From NCBI GenBank assembly GCA_040269895.1, contig CP158568.1:3318716-3382715 (forward strand): a DNA stretch of 64,000 nt. Reading direction: 5' to 3'. How positions within the stretch are numbered: the first letter of the stretch is position 1; each line of letters begins with the position of its first letter. Positions 37,939 to 48,574 of the stretch are shown here, piece by piece. The DNA is from Ancalomicrobiaceae bacterium S20. Lineage in GTDB: Bacteria > Pseudomonadota > Alphaproteobacteria > Rhizobiales > Ancalomicrobiaceae. A model generated the notes under the pieces. It was given only the letters and a program-made list of their open reading frames with translations. It had not been told where the DNA came from and made no database searches. The translations under genes and the position numbers were made by a program.

Positions 37939-38571
37939 ATGGAACGCCTGACCAAACGCGCCGAGTTCCTGGCCGTGGCCCGCGGGTCGCGGTCGGCTCG
38001 GCGCGCGTTCGTTCTCCAGGCTCTCGGCCGGTCCGAGGCGGATACCCCGCCCCGGGCCGGTTTTACCGTGACCAAGAAGGTCGGCAACGCCGTCGAGCGC
38101 AACCGCATCCGTCGCCGGTTGCGGGAAGTGGTCCGTCTCCACGGAATGGCGCTCGCCGATCCCGGAACGGACTATGTGCTGGTCGGCCGCCGCGAGGCGC
38201 TGTCGCTGCCGTTCGCGGCGCTCGTCGAGGATTTCGCGAGCGCGATCCGGCAGGCGCGCAAGCAGCGCCGCAAGGCCGAGGCGCGAGCCGGCGCGCGCGC
38301 CGGGCATCGAGGGCACGGCCGGTTCGGATCCGGCGGGTACGGCCGGGCAAAATTCCTAGTGGCTCGGTCGAAGCGGACGGGGCCCGTCCGCTTCGATCGC
38401 GCCATTGGCTCGTCGAATGCGTGGTCTGGACGGTCGGAGGCATGCACAACGCATGGACCGGCCGCCGACCGCCGGAGCGGCATCCGATCCGATCGGATTC
38501 CGCTCCCTTCATGCTGTGACGCAGGCCTGTTTCCGATCGGTGTTCCTCGCCCCGGTCGGGCCTTGCTCTAG
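37939..38571 (+). CDS. rnpA: Ribonuclease P protein component, 3' end uncertain
   Basis: RnpA binds the RNase P RNA to process tRNA 5' ends. ATG 37939 gives the typical start MERLTKRAEFLAVARG; GTG 37900 overlapping the rpmH stop is possible. The diagnostic RNR segment AVERNRIRRRLREVVR is intact. The family is usually about 110-140 residues, but this frame runs for 210. After about residue 125 it reads through a perfect 27-nt inverted repeat and GC-poorer coding character into the yidC leader. A stop at 38357-38359 in the +1 frame would give a natural length, so either the tail is real, or one base is wrong near 38280-38330. Confidence 0.85.
   Translation: MERLTKRAEFLAVARGSRSARRAFVLQALGRSEADTPPRAGFTVTKKVGNAVERNRIRRRLREVVRLHGMALADPGTDYVLVGRREALSLPFAALVEDFASAIRQARKQRRKAEARAGARAGHRGHGRFGSGGYGRAKFLVARSKRTGPVRFDRAIGSSNAWSGRSEACTTHGPAADRRSGIRSDRIPLPSCCDAGLFPIGVPRPGRALL
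38369..38395. repeat. Perfect inverted repeat between rnpA core and yidC
   Basis: Arms of 13 bp (38369-38381 and 38383-38395) around one central base, followed by no T tract. It lies where rnpA would end in most relatives, so it may be an intercistronic hairpin. Such a structure inside a coding region would be unusual. Confidence 0.65.
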
Positions 38572-38603
38572 AGGCGGGTGGCATCACCCTCGGACGGATC
38601 CGA

Positions 38604-40421
38604 ATGTTCGCAAACAAGAACTACATCGTCGCGATCGCCCTCTCGATCGCCGTGCTCCTGGGGTGGCAGTACTTCGTCGCCGGGCCGCGGCTGGAGGCGG
38701 AGCGGCTGCGCCGTCTCGCCGAACAGGCCCAGGTCCAGGCGACCCAGCCGACGCCGCCGGGCGCGCCGAGCGCCGGTCAGGCGCCGGCTCCGACCGCCCC
38801 CGGCACGCCGGGCACGCCGACGACCGCGCTTCCGGGCGCGCCCGTGTCGCGCGAGGCCGCCATCGCCCGCTCGCCGCGCCTCGCCATCGACACGCCGGCG
38901 CTCGCCGGCTCGATCAATCTCGCCGGCGGCCGCATCGACGACCTGAAGCTCAAGGGCTATCGCGAGACCGTCGACCGCTCGAGCCCGAACATCGTGCTCC
39001 TGTCGCCGGCCGGTGCGGCGGACGCCTATTTCGCCGAGTTCGGCTGGGTGTCGGACGCCGGCACGCCGGTCAAGGTGCCGGGCCAGGATACGGTCTGGAC
39101 CCAGGAAGGCACCGGCGCGCTGTCGCCGTCGAACCCGGTCACGATCGCCTTCGACAATGGCGAGGGATACGTCTTCAAGCGCACCTTCGCGGTCGACGCG
39201 AAGTACATGTTCACGATCAAGGACGAGGTCACGTCGGCGGCCGGCCGGCAGACGACGCTCTATCCCTATTCGGTCGTGTCGCGCCACGGCACGCCGCACA
39301 CCTCGGGCTACTATATCCTGCACGAGGGGCCGATCGGCGTGTTCGGCGACGAGGGCCTGCAGGAGCCGTCGTACAAGGACCTCAAGGACAAGATCAAGAT
39401 CGAGCCGCCGAAGACCTCCGGCGCCTGGATCGGCTTCGTCGACAAGTACTGGGCGACCGCGCTGATCCCGGATGCGGCCAAGCCCGTGCAGCCGCGCTTC
39501 GCCTCGACCCCGGTCGGCTCGACCGAGACCTACCAGACCTTCATGCTCGGCGACGGCGCCCCGCTCGCCGCCGGCGGCACCGTCTCGCAGACCACGCGCC
39601 TGTTCGCCGGCGCCAAGGAGGTCGCGACCGTCGACGGCTACGCGGCCGCGCTCAACATCAACAAGTTCGATCGCGTGATCGACTGGGGCTGGTTCTATTT
39701 CATCACCAAGCCGCTGTTCTTCCTGATCGACTGGCTGAACCACCTGCTCGGCAACTTCGGCCTCGCCATCCTGGCGGTGACCGTCATCGTCAAGGCGCTC
39801 TTCTTCCCGCTCGCCAACAAGTCCTACGACTCGATGAGCAAGATGAAGAAGATCCAGCCGGAGATGAAGGAGCTCCAGGAGCGCTTCAAGGAGGATCGCG
39901 CCAAGCAGCAGCAGGCGATGATGGAGCTCTACCGGCGCGAGAAGATCAATCCGCTGGCGGGTTGCGTGCCGATCCTGCTGCAGATCCCGGTGTTCTTCTC
40001 GCTCTACAAGGTGCTGTTCATCACCATCGAGATGCGGCAGGCGCCGTTCTACGGCTGGATCCACGACCTCGCGTCGCACGACCCGACCTCGCTGTTCAAC
40101 CTGTTCGGCCTGATCCCGTGGCAGCCGCCGGCGATGCTGATGATCGGCGTGTGGCCGCTGATCATGGGCGTCACGATGTTCGTCCAGATGAAGATGAACC
40201 CGACCCCGCCGGATCCGACCCAGAAGATCATGTTCGACTGGATGCCGGTGCTGTTCACCTTCATGCTGGCCAACATGCCGGCCGGTCTGGTGATCTACTG
40301 GGCCTGGAACAACTCGCTGTCGATCCTCCAGCAGGGCATCATCATGCGCAAGAACGGCGTGAAGATCGAACTCTGGGACAACATCAAGGGCATGTTCGGC
40401 GGCGCCAAGGCGAGCGGCTGA
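38604..40421 (+). CDS. yidC: Membrane protein insertase YidC
   Basis: 605 residues, the length of the Gram-negative YidC. It inserts inner-membrane proteins with or without SecYEG. The N-terminal helix ([17 protein letters not shown]) is followed by an Ala/Pro-rich linker and a large periplasmic beta-sandwich domain. The conserved five-helix core begins near residue 365 ([20 protein letters not shown]), with [16 protein letters not shown] and [20 protein letters not shown]. The order rnpA-yidC-engB matches other Hyphomicrobiales. Confidence 0.97.
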   Translation: MFANKNYIVAIALSIAVLLGWQYFVAGPRLEAERLRRLAEQAQVQATQPTPPGAPSAGQAPAPTAPGTPGTPTTALPGAPVSREAAIARSPRLAIDTPALAGSINLAGGRIDDLKLKGYRETVDRSSPNIVLLSPAGAADAYFAEFGWVSDAGTPVKVPGQDTVWTQEGTGALSPSNPVTIAFDNGEGYVFKRTFAVDAKYMFTIKDEVTSAAGRQTTLYPYSVVSRHGTPHTSGYYILHEGPIGVFGDEGLQEPSYKDLKDKIKIEPPKTSGAWIGFVDKYWATALIPDAAKPVQPRFASTPVGSTETYQTFMLGDGAPLAAGGTVSQTTRLFAGAKEVATVDGYAAALNINKFDRVIDWGWFYFITKPLFFLIDWLNHLLGNFGLAILAVTVIVKALFFPLANKSYDSMSKMKKIQPEMKELQERFKEDRAKQQQAMMELYRREKINPLAGCVPILLQIPVFFSLYKVLFITIEMRQAPFYGWIHDLASHDPTSLFNLFGLIPWQPPAMLMIGVWPLIMGVTMFVQMKMNPTPPDPTQKIMFDWMPVLFTFMLANMPAGLVIYWAWNNSLSILQQGIIMRKNGVKIELWDNIKGMFGGAKASG

Positions 40422-40524
40422 TCCGAGCGGCGAGACCTCTGGCGGCGGCGGCGCGGAGCGGACGGCTCGCGCCGCCGTCGCCGTTCAGGGCCCGCGCGCG
40501 GCGCTGGAACGACGGGAGACGGTG

Positions 40525-41307
40525 ATGAGCGAAGAGAACGCGAACGATCAGGCTGCGCTGGAAGCCGCGCGGCTCCTGTTCGCGCGGCCGTGGAGCTTCC
40601 GCACCGGCGTCGCCCGGCTCGCGCAACTGCCGCCACCGGAAGGCGTCGAGGTCGCCTTCGCCGGGCGTTCGAACGTGGGGAAATCGAGCCTGATCAACGG
40701 CGTGGTCGGCCAGCAGGGCCTCGCCCGCACCTCCAACACGCCGGGGCGGACCCAGGAGCTCAACTATTTCATCCCCGCGACGCTCGACGAGCGCAGCCGC
40801 AAGACCGAGCGCATGACCTCGGGCGCGCCGCGCGACGCCGACGACCTCCCCGACGTCTCGCTGGTCGACATGCCCGGCTACGGCTTCGCGGACGCGCCGA
40901 AAACCCAGGTCGATGCCTGGACGCGGCTGGTGTTCGACTACCTGCGCGGCCGGGTGAACCTGCGCCGCGTCTATCTGCTGATCGACAGCCGGCACGGCAT
41001 CAAGAAGAACGACACGGAAGTGCTCGAGCTGCTCGACAAGGCGGCCGTGTCCTATCAGGTGATCCTGACCAAGGCCGACAAGATCGGCCGGGAGATCGAT
41101 TCGCTGCCCGTGACGCGCCTCGTCGCGGCCACGGCGGAGGCGATCCGCAAGCGGCCGGCGGCGCATCCGGAGATCATCGTCACATCTTCGGAAAAGGGTT
41201 GGGGTATCGAGACGATCCGGACGGAGATCGCCGCGCTCGCCCTCGGCGTCGCGCCGACCCGGCTGGCGCCCCTCCCCTCGTCCGAGGGACCGGGCGCCTC
41301 CGCCTGA
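40525..41307 (+). CDS. engB: Ribosome biogenesis GTPase EngB (YsxC/YihA)
   Basis: 260 residues from ATG 40525; a GTG one codon earlier is equally possible. EngB is a GTPase that assists large-subunit assembly. G1 [12 protein letters not shown] (about 48), G2 in [13 protein letters not shown]3 DMPGYGFA and G4 TKADKI are all intact. An insertion around 88-105 ([20 protein letters not shown]) makes it longer than the 200-residue enterobacterial form. It lies between yidC and argB on the same strand. Confidence 0.96.
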   Translation: MSEENANDQAALEAARLLFARPWSFRTGVARLAQLPPPEGVEVAFAGRSNVGKSSLINGVVGQQGLARTSNTPGRTQELNYFIPATLDERSRKTERMTSGAPRDADDLPDVSLVDMPGYGFADAPKTQVDAWTRLVFDYLRGRVNLRRVYLLIDSRHGIKKNDTEVLELLDKAAVSYQVILTKADKIGREIDSLPVTRLVAATAEAIRKRPAAHPEIIVTSSEKGWGIETIRTEIAALALGVAPTRLAPLPSSEGPGASA

Positions 41308-41460
41308 TCCCCCGCGCCGGCAGCGCCGGCGCACCGCCTCCCGCGCCGACCTCGCCAAGGCGCGTCGCCGATTGCCCATGACGGTCCGGTCCGATAAGAG
41401 ACCGGCGCTTTCGCCCGCCCGCATGCCGCGCCGCCCGCGCGTGCCCAGGAGACCTCCACG

Positions 41461-42363
41461 ATGTCCGAGACCGTGAAGTCCGAAGCCGAACTGATCGCCG
41501 AGGCCGAAATCCTGTCGAAGGCGCTGCCCTACATGCTGCGCTACGACGACAAGACGGTGGTCGTGAAGTTCGGCGGCCATGCCATGGGCGACGAAGCGCT
41601 GGGCAAGGCCTTCGCAGAGGACATCACGCTGCTGAAGCTCGCCGGCCTCAATCCGGTGGTCGTCCACGGCGGCGGACCGCAGATCAACGCCATGCTGGCC
41701 AAGCTCGACATCAAGTCGGAGTTCGCCGGCGGCATGCGCATCACCGACAAGAAGACCGTCGAAGTCGTCGAGATGGTGCTGGCGGGCTCGATCAACAAGG
41801 AGATCGTCCAGACGATCGGCGAGGCCGGCGGCCGCGCGATCGGCCTGACCGGCAAGGACGGCAACATGGTCACGGTCGAGCGCCTGAAGCGCAAGATCTA
41901 CGACCCCGCCACCCAGACCGAGACCGAGGTCGACCTCGGCTTCGTCGGCAATCCGAAGGTCGTCCGGACCGAGGTGCTCGAAGTCCTCAAGAAGTCCGAG
42001 ATCATCCCGGTGCTGGCGCCGGTCTGCCCGGGCGAGGACGGCGAGACCTACAACGTCAACGCCGACACTTTCGCCGGCGCCATCGCCGGCGCGCTCGGCG
42101 CGACGCGCCTCCTGTTTCTCACCGACGTGCCGGGCGTGCTCGACAAGGACAAGCAGCTGATCCGTGAGCTGTCGCGCGCCGAGGCGCAGCGGCTGATCGA
42201 GGACGGCACCATTTCCGGCGGCATGATCCCGAAGGTCGAGACCTGCCTCGAAGCGCTCGACCGCGGCGTCGAGGCGGTGGTCATCCTCAACGGCAAGGTG
42301 CCGCACGCGGTGCTGCTCGAGCTCTTCACCGAGCACGGTGCCGGCACGCTGATCACGCGCTGA
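41461..42363 (+). CDS. argB: Acetylglutamate kinase
   Basis: 300 residues. It phosphorylates N-acetyl-L-glutamate in the second step of arginine synthesis. Typical segments are [11 protein letters not shown] (about 35), [38 protein letters not shown] and [11 protein letters not shown]. The N-terminal helix ([20 protein letters not shown]) is that of arginine-inhibited, hexameric forms, so feedback inhibition by arginine is likely. A good ribosome site (CAGGAGACC) precedes the ATG. Confidence 0.97.
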   Translation: MSETVKSEAELIAEAEILSKALPYMLRYDDKTVVVKFGGHAMGDEALGKAFAEDITLLKLAGLNPVVVHGGGPQINAMLAKLDIKSEFAGGMRITDKKTVEVVEMVLAGSINKEIVQTIGEAGGRAIGLTGKDGNMVTVERLKRKIYDPATQTETEVDLGFVGNPKVVRTEVLEVLKKSEIIPVLAPVCPGEDGETYNVNADTFAGAIAGALGATRLLFLTDVPGVLDKDKQLIRELSRAEAQRLIEDGTISGGMIPKVETCLEALDRGVEAVVILNGKVPHAVLLELFTEHGAGTLITR

Positions 42364-42505
42364 GGCGACATTCCCTTGCAGGGCGCCTGATCGGCGGCCG
42401 ATACGGAACGCGACCTTGCCGATCCGGGCACGGCCAAAGGCGGCGCCGCGTTTCCGCCGCGCCGCCATCATGATTCCTCAACAGATATCGTGCTATGGTG
42501 CGGCG

Positions 42506-43264
42506 ATGACAGAGTTCACGCCGTCATCCGCGGCCGAAGTGCCGCCTCCACCCGTCTCCCGCGAGGAGAGCCCGGCCGCGCTCGCGCCGTTCGCGCATGT
42601 CGACACCTGGGTGTTCGACCTCGACAACACGCTGTACCCGGCCCATTCGAACCTGTTCGGCCAGATCGACGTGCGCATTCGCGACTATGTCGCGAAGCTG
42701 TTGTCGCTCGATCACGACGTCGCCCAGACGATTCAGAAGGACTACTATCACCGCTACGGCACCTCGCTGCGCGGCCTGATGGTCGAGCACGGCGTCTCGC
42801 CGGACGCGTTCCTCGAATATGTCCACGACATCGACCATTCGGCGATCGACCCGGATCCGGCGCTCGGCCGCGCCATCGAGCGGCTGCCGGGGCGCAAGTT
42901 CATCATGACCAACGGCACGCGCCGGCATGCCGAGAAGACCGCCGAGCGGCTCGGCATTACGCACCATTTCGACGACATCTTCGACATCGTCGCCATGGAC
43001 CTGCTGCCGAAGCCGCACCGGGATTCCTACGACAAGTTCCTGGCGCTGCACGCGATCGTCGGCGGCCGCGCCGCCATGTTCGAGGATCTCGCGCGCAACC
43101 TCGCCGTGCCGCACGCGCTCGGCATGCGCACCGTTCTGGTCGTGCCGCAGGGCACGCGCGAGGTATTCCGCGATGCCTGGGAGCTCGACGGCGCCAGCCA
43201 GCCGCATGTGGAATTCGTGACCGACGACCTGACGGCCTTCCTCGATCGCATCGAGACGCTGTGA
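42506..43264 (+). CDS. HAD-family pyrimidine 5'-nucleotidase (SDT1-like)
   Basis: 252 residues from ATG 42506; the frame is open upstream but that stretch is not conserved-looking. HAD motif I is WVFDLDNTLYP (about 34-44) with both Asp residues; motif II is IMTNGTR, motif III includes PKPHRDSYDKF, and motif IV AMFEDLARN. Relatives dephosphorylate pyrimidine nucleotides or phosphosugars. In Hyphomicrobiales this gene usually lies between argB and dapD, as it does here. Confidence 0.9.
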   Translation: MTEFTPSSAAEVPPPPVSREESPAALAPFAHVDTWVFDLDNTLYPAHSNLFGQIDVRIRDYVAKLLSLDHDVAQTIQKDYYHRYGTSLRGLMVEHGVSPDAFLEYVHDIDHSAIDPDPALGRAIERLPGRKFIMTNGTRRHAEKTAERLGITHHFDDIFDIVAMDLLPKPHRDSYDKFLALHAIVGGRAAMFEDLARNLAVPHALGMRTVLVVPQGTREVFRDAWELDGASQPHVEFVTDDLTAFLDRIETL

Positions 43265-43387
43265 CCGGCCGGCCGCGAAACCGGACCGACACAGTCATGG
43301 GCTTGAAATCGCCATCCGAATAATGCTTCTCGGCAGCGCCCGCGTTCGGCGGGCGCCTTCAATCGTCATCGAATTTCAGAGCCTGTC

Positions 43388-44191
43388 ATGAAGATCTCGG
43401 CCTTTGCCGCCCTCACCGCCCTCCTCGTCGCCGCGCCGGCGTTCGCCGCCTCGCCGGAAGAGGACTACATCGCTGCCCGCAAGGCCTATGTGAAGCAGCT
43501 CAACACGCCGGAAGCCGCCAACAAGCCGCTCGAAGAGCTCGAGAAGGTCGAGAAGCCCGCGATCGCCGATTTGCAGGCGCGACTCGTCTCGATCGTCGGC
43601 AAGAACACCTTCAAGGGCGTCGCGCCCGAACCGGCGTTCAACCCGGCGACGCTGCTCGACGGCAACATCGAGACCGGCGACGCCGATGGCCTGCGCTACG
43701 CTTCCGAGGATGGCGAGACCGCGTTCTTCGTTACGTCGGAGAAGATCCTGCTCGATTGGGCCAAGGGTCGGGCGAGCGACATGAAGGCCTTCGCGCAGGC
43801 GGCCAAGGGCGGGGTCAAGACGCTGTTCGCCACCGACGACCTCTACACCTTCACGCTCCAGAGCGGTGCGGGCTTCACGAGCTTCGCCGCCTTGCCGGTC
43901 ACGAGCCCCGACGGCACCGTCACGCGCGCGGCGCTCGGCGTCTTTGCGCAGGACATCGTGCTGGCCATGCCGTCGACGATCGTCGTGGCGACGGCCAAGG
44001 ACGGACGCGTCGTGCTGGCGATGACGACCGCGAAAACGAAGCTGCCGGTGCCGAAGGAATGCGTGGCCGCGCAGAAGAAGCAGACCGCGGCGTTCACCGA
44101 CTGCATCACGAAGAGAATCAAGGATCTGCCGCAGATCCCGGCACTGGCCAAGGAAGCCGAGGCGCTTCTGGCAACCGCGCGCGGCAACTGA
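43388..44191 (+). CDS. Unknown periplasmic protein
   Basis: 267 residues that I do not recognise. A signal peptide is clear (MKISAFAALTALLVAAPAFA, cleavage near 20). The mature part opens with an acidic/basic helical stretch (about 22-70), then a mixed alpha/beta domain with regular strands (TLFATDDLYTFTLQ, DIVLAMPSTIVVATAKDGRV). Two cysteines near the C-terminus (KECVAAQ and TDCITK, 13 residues apart) could form a disulfide in the periplasm. It stands alone between the nucleotidase and bfd with a terminator behind it. Confidence 0.75.
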   Translation: MKISAFAALTALLVAAPAFAASPEEDYIAARKAYVKQLNTPEAANKPLEELEKVEKPAIADLQARLVSIVGKNTFKGVAPEPAFNPATLLDGNIETGDADGLRYASEDGETAFFVTSEKILLDWAKGRASDMKAFAQAAKGGVKTLFATDDLYTFTLQSGAGFTSFAALPVTSPDGTVTRAALGVFAQDIVLAMPSTIVVATAKDGRVVLAMTTAKTKLPVPKECVAAQKKQTAAFTDCITKRIKDLPQIPALAKEAEALLATARGN

Positions 44192-44223
44192 CGGGGCCTC
44201 GACTTCTTCCAACGCGACACCGC

Positions 44224-44264
44224 GAGCCCGCCGGTCCGTCATGGATCCGGCGGGCTTCGTCTTT
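44224..44264 (+). terminator. Rho-independent-like terminator after the unknown periplasmic gene
   Basis: 10-bp perfect stem (44225-44234 with 44247-44256) around a 12-base loop, followed by TCGTCTTTG. It is 33 nt past the stop at 44191. Confidence 0.6.
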
Positions 44265-44443
44265 GATGGTTCGCACATGATCGGTCGGGGCCGGGCGCGG
44301 CCGCCCGACCCGGGCGACCTAGGCGCCCGGTGGGGACGTCTGCGCCGTTACGCTCACGCCGACAATATCGCCAAGACTTAGTCGATCGTCTTCGTCATTT
44401 TCCCGACAGCAATGTCACGACCCCGACATTGAAAACATTCCAG

Positions 44444-44460
44444 ATTAGAATTATTCCTAT
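44444..44460. promoter_or_regulatory. Candidate iron-control (Irr/ICE-like) box upstream of bfd
   Basis: ATTAGAATTATTCCTAT is an imperfect inverted repeat that resembles the rhizobial Irr target TTTAGAAnnnTTCTAAA at 10 of 14 defined positions. Irr controls iron genes including bfd and bfr in this group. A visual match only. Confidence 0.4.
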
Positions 44461-44539
44461 TTTTAACTTGGCCTATAGATTGCAACACTGATTGACGCGG
44501 CAAATCTGCTCCCCTACATCATTGCTATCGGAGCATCAC

Positions 44540-44812
44540 ATGATCGTCTGCAGCTGCAACGTCCTGACCGACCGACAGGTCCGCTCGGCGCTCGCCGATG
44601 GCGGCGCAAGATCGCCGGGATCCGTCTATCGATGTCTCGGCTGCAAGGCCCAGTGCGGCCGGTGTGCCCCGACGATCCGCAAGCTGATCGATGCCGCAGC
44701 GCGCGCGTGCTCGCAGGCCTGCCATGGCTGCCCGGTCGGCGATGCCATCGCCGAGGTCGCGGCCGAGCTCGAGCAGATCGAGACCGCGGCCTATGCCGTT
44801 GCGGCGGAATGA
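44540..44812 (+). CDS. bfd: Bacterioferritin-associated ferredoxin, cysteine-rich
   Basis: 90 residues from ATG 44540, chosen because it gives the typical start MIVCSCNVLTDRQVRSAL. Bfd carries a 2Fe-2S cluster and reduces bacterioferritin to release iron. The cluster cysteines fit Cys4-x-Cys6 and CGRC at 39-42. There are five further cysteines (32, 35, 57, 61, 64), and the protein is longer than the 64-70 residues of the classic form. The bacterioferritin gene follows 234 nt downstream. Confidence 0.88.
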   Translation: MIVCSCNVLTDRQVRSALADGGARSPGSVYRCLGCKAQCGRCAPTIRKLIDAAARACSQACHGCPVGDAIAEVAAELEQIETAAYAVAAE

Positions 44813-45046
44813 CAATCCAAGTCCGACATGCCCTCGCGAAGTTTTATTTCGAACAATTTCAGTCTCCCGTCTTCATTCCTTCGAAATTCATGGCATATTC
44901 ATTGCTGGGTTCAATGAGGTGACAATGTTCCGTTCGCCCATGACGACGGAATTGGCTGCCTTTGATGCCCGAGCGGGAATTCCCGGGTCGTGATCCGGAA
45001 TTTCGCTCGCGCAGACCTCGGAACTACTTTTCAAGGAGAGAGACAC

Positions 45047-45532
45047 ATGAAGGGCGACACCAAGGTCCTCGAATATCTCAATCGCGGACTGCGGAGCGAG
45101 CTGACCGCGGTCAGCCAGTACTGGCTGCACTACCGGATGCTCGACAATTGGGGTTTCCTGGATCTCGCCAAGGTCTGGAAGAAGGAGTCGATCGAGGAGA
45201 TGGTCCACGCCGACCGCTTCATCGAGCGAATCCTGTTCCTCGAGGGCCTTCCGAACCTGCAGGTGCTCGATCCGCTGCGCATCGGCGAGGACATCAAGGA
45301 AGTGATCGAGTCGGATCTCGCCGCCGAGATCGAGGCCCGCGCGCTCTACCAGGAAGCCGCGACCTATTGCGAGACCGTCCGTGACTATCCGTCGCGCGAT
45401 CTGTTCGTCGCCCTGATGACCGACGAGGAAGGCCACATCGACTTCCTGGAGACCCAGCGCGACCTGATCAAGACGATCGGCGTCGAGCTCTACATCCAGA
45501 AGCACATCGGCGAGCTCGGCGAAGGCCACTGA
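45047..45532 (+). CDS. bfr: Bacterioferritin
   Basis: 161 residues from ATG 45047, preceded by AAGGAGAG. A 24-subunit iron-storage shell with heme at subunit interfaces. All ferroxidase ligands are at the classic positions: Glu18, Glu51, His54, Glu94, Glu127 and His130. Met52, the heme ligand, is present in EEMVHAD. It pairs functionally with bfd upstream. A clear terminator follows. Confidence 0.97.
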   Translation: MKGDTKVLEYLNRGLRSELTAVSQYWLHYRMLDNWGFLDLAKVWKKESIEEMVHADRFIERILFLEGLPNLQVLDPLRIGEDIKEVIESDLAAEIEARALYQEAATYCETVRDYPSRDLFVALMTDEEGHIDFLETQRDLIKTIGVELYIQKHIGELGEGH

Positions 45533-45555
45533 TCCGCCTCGTCCTTCCCGCTTCG

Positions 45556-45588
45556 CGGCGGCGTCTTCGGGCGCCGCCGTTTCGCTTT
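45556..45588 (+). terminator. Terminator after bfr
   Basis: 8-bp GC stem (45556-45563 with 45572-45579), 8-base loop, then TTTCGCTTT. It is 23 nt past the bfr stop. Confidence 0.65.
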
Positions 45589-45665
45589 CACGGGGACCCC
45601 GCGCCAAGACGACTCGCGGGATGCGCTCCCCCGCGAACGCCGAGGTGCCCGGCTCGGCCGCACCG

Positions 45666-45693
45666 TTGACTCGGCCCACCGCGCCGGTATGGT
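45666..45693 (+). promoter_or_regulatory. Probable sigma-70 promoter of dapD
   Basis: TTGACT (45666-45671), 16-base spacer and TATGGT (45688-45693), 63 nt upstream of the dapD ATG. Confidence 0.5.
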
Positions 45694-45756
45694 CCCGCCG
45701 CCCCCGACGCGCCATGTCGCGACATACCGTGGGGGTCAACAGAGCCGGAGACGCCG

Positions 45757-46608
<852 letters not shown>

Positions 46609-46695
46609 CCCCATGCGGAGGGCAGCCGTCGGCCGCCCTCCGAACCACCGCCGACACGCATTGACCGCGCTCGGACGGCGAGGCTACATCGGTCC

Positions 46696-47874
46696 ATGGC
46701 CTCCGCTTCGATTTGCCCCGCGACCGACCCGGTCGCCGTCGCCCGCGACCTCCTGACCTGCCCGTCCGTGACCCCGGATGCCGATGCCGCCATCGAGCGG
46801 CTGGCGGTGATCCTGCGTGGTCTCGGCTTCACGACCGAGACGGTCGTGTTCGAGGACGACGGCACGCCGCAGGTCGCCAATCTGTTCGCCAAGCGCGGCA
46901 CCGGCGCGCCGCATTTCACCTTCGGCGGCCATGTCGACGTGGTGCCGACCGGCGATCCGGCGCAATGGACGCACGGGCCGTTCGCGGGTGCGATCGATCA
47001 GGGCCTCCTCTATGGGCGCGGCGCGGCCGACATGAAGGGCGGCGTCGCCGCCTTCGTCGCCGCGGTCGCCCGGCATCTGGAGCAGCACGGCGAACCGGCC
47101 GGCACGATCTCGTTCCTGATCACCGGCGACGAGGAAGGCCCGTCGATCAATGGCACCGTGAAACTGCTCGCCTGGGCGCAAGCGCGCGGCGAGCGTTTCG
47201 ATGCATCGATCGTCGGCGAGCCGACCAACCCGAACGCCATCGGCGACATGATCAAGGTCGGGCGGCGCGGCAGCCTGTCGGGCACGCTGACCGTCGTCGG
47301 CCGGCAGGGCCACGTCGCCTACCCGCACCTCTCGGACAACCCGATCCCGAAGCTCGCGACGCTGATCGGCGCGTTCACCGCCGAGCCGCTCGACCGGGGC
47401 AACGCGCGGTTCGACCCGTCGAACCTCGAATTCGTCTCGGTCGATGTCGGCAATCCGGCCTGGAACGTCATCCCGGCGGAGGCGAAGGCGCGGTTCAACA
47501 TCCGCTTCAACGACATCTGGACGCGTGCGGCGCTCGAGGCCCATCTCGCCCAAGTCGCCGGCGCGGCCGCCGGCAATGCGATCACCTGGCGGCTCGACTT
47601 CGAGCCGGTGTCGAGCGACTCGTTCCTGACCGAGAGCCCGGCGCTCGTCGGCACGCTCGCCGAGGCGATCGAGGCCGTCACCGGCCGCCGGCCGGCGTTG
47701 TCGACGACCGGCGGCACCTCGGATGCACGGTTCATCAAGAACTATTGCCCCGTGGTCGAGTTCGGTCTGGTCGGCCAGACCATGCATCAGGTCGACGAGC
47801 GCGTTCCGGTCGCCGATCTGGAGACGCTGACGCGGATCTACGAGGCGTTCCTCGCGCGCTATTTCGCGCGCTGA
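46696..47874 (+). CDS. dapE: Succinyl-diaminopimelate desuccinylase
   Basis: 392 residues, an M20-family zinc amidohydrolase that removes succinate from N-succinyl-LL-diaminopimelate. The metal-binding motifs GGHVDVVPTGD (about 73), GRGAADMKGG (about 106), ITGDEEGPSINGT (about 140) and the C-terminal TGGTSDARF and GLVGQTMHQVDE are intact. It works after dapD in the succinylase branch of lysine synthesis. Confidence 0.97.
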   Translation: MASASICPATDPVAVARDLLTCPSVTPDADAAIERLAVILRGLGFTTETVVFEDDGTPQVANLFAKRGTGAPHFTFGGHVDVVPTGDPAQWTHGPFAGAIDQGLLYGRGAADMKGGVAAFVAAVARHLEQHGEPAGTISFLITGDEEGPSINGTVKLLAWAQARGERFDASIVGEPTNPNAIGDMIKVGRRGSLSGTLTVVGRQGHVAYPHLSDNPIPKLATLIGAFTAEPLDRGNARFDPSNLEFVSVDVGNPAWNVIPAEAKARFNIRFNDIWTRAALEAHLAQVAGAAAGNAITWRLDFEPVSSDSFLTESPALVGTLAEAIEAVTGRRPALSTTGGTSDARFIKNYCPVVEFGLVGQTMHQVDERVPVADLETLTRIYEAFLARYFAR

Positions 47875-47950
47875 GACGGTCGCGGTCCGGATCAACGGAA
47901 GCACATGCCTCGAAGGCACAGGCCACAGAGGCACAGGGAGGACGGTGTCG

Positions 47951-48541
47951 ATGTTCACCCCCGGCGAGATCCGTGCGGGATTGATCGGATCCTGGCAGCT
48001 CCTCAAGGGCGATCCCCGGGGCATGACCTATTTCGACACCTCGATCGAAGGCTTCTTCCGCTCGTTCTGGGTGTTCGTGCTGCTGCTCGTGCCCTTCGCG
48101 ATCTCGATCGGCGGCGAATACAAGATGGAGATCGCCAAATTCGCCGATCCGCGCGGATTTCCGACCATCTTCTATATCGTCATGCAGGCGATCGCCTATC
48201 TGGTCATGTGGTTCGCCTTCCCGGCCGTGCTCGCCCTGCTAGCCCGCCCGCTCGGCATCGCCGAGCGCTACGTGCCCTATATCGTCGCGCGCAACTGGAC
48301 GTCGACGATCGGCACGCTGGTCTATCTGGTACCGACGCTGCTCTTCCTCGCCGACCTCCTGTCGATGAAGGCGCTGAGCGGCCACCTGCTGTTCGCGCTC
48401 CTGTTCAATCTCTATTACAGTTTCGTCGTCACGCGGATCGCGGCGGGGACGCCGATCGGCTTCTCGATCGGACTCGTCATGCTGGACTTCGTGCTCACGC
48501 TGTTGGTCAACACGGTGGTCGAGCGCCTGATCGGCATCTGA
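47951..48541 (+). CDS. Five-helix inner-membrane protein of unknown function
   Basis: 196 residues from ATG 47951 with AGGGAGG upstream; GTG 47945 is possible. Five hydrophobic segments are visible, beginning FWVFVLLLVPFAISIGG, TIFYIVMQAIAYLVMWFAF, TLVYLVPTLLFLADLL, LLFALLFNLYYSFVV and GLVMLDFVLTLLVNTVV. It resembles the conserved alphaproteobacterial membrane proteins often found beside dapE and the NlpC/P60 gene; its role is not known. Confidence 0.82.
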   Translation: MFTPGEIRAGLIGSWQLLKGDPRGMTYFDTSIEGFFRSFWVFVLLLVPFAISIGGEYKMEIAKFADPRGFPTIFYIVMQAIAYLVMWFAFPAVLALLARPLGIAERYVPYIVARNWTSTIGTLVYLVPTLLFLADLLSMKALSGHLLFALLFNLYYSFVVTRIAAGTPIGFSIGLVMLDFVLTLLVNTVVERLIGI

Positions 48542-48574
48542 TCCTCGGCTGTCGGTCGCCCGGAGACCTGTTGC

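Larger units (their letters stand above)
44192..44539. other. 348-nt region upstream of bfd
   Basis: No gene seen. It holds the terminator of the preceding gene (44224-44264) and then a stretch from about 44395 to 44500 that is clearly more AT-rich than the rest of the window, with the candidate iron-response box at 44444-44460. The AT-rich part looks like the bfd promoter region. Confidence 0.5.

Noticed and set aside
44395-44500. AT-rich stretch as a horizontally acquired segment or origin
   Set aside because: Only about 100 nt, and it lies directly upstream of bfd; it is better explained as a promoter region with a regulator box. No DnaA-box cluster is seen.
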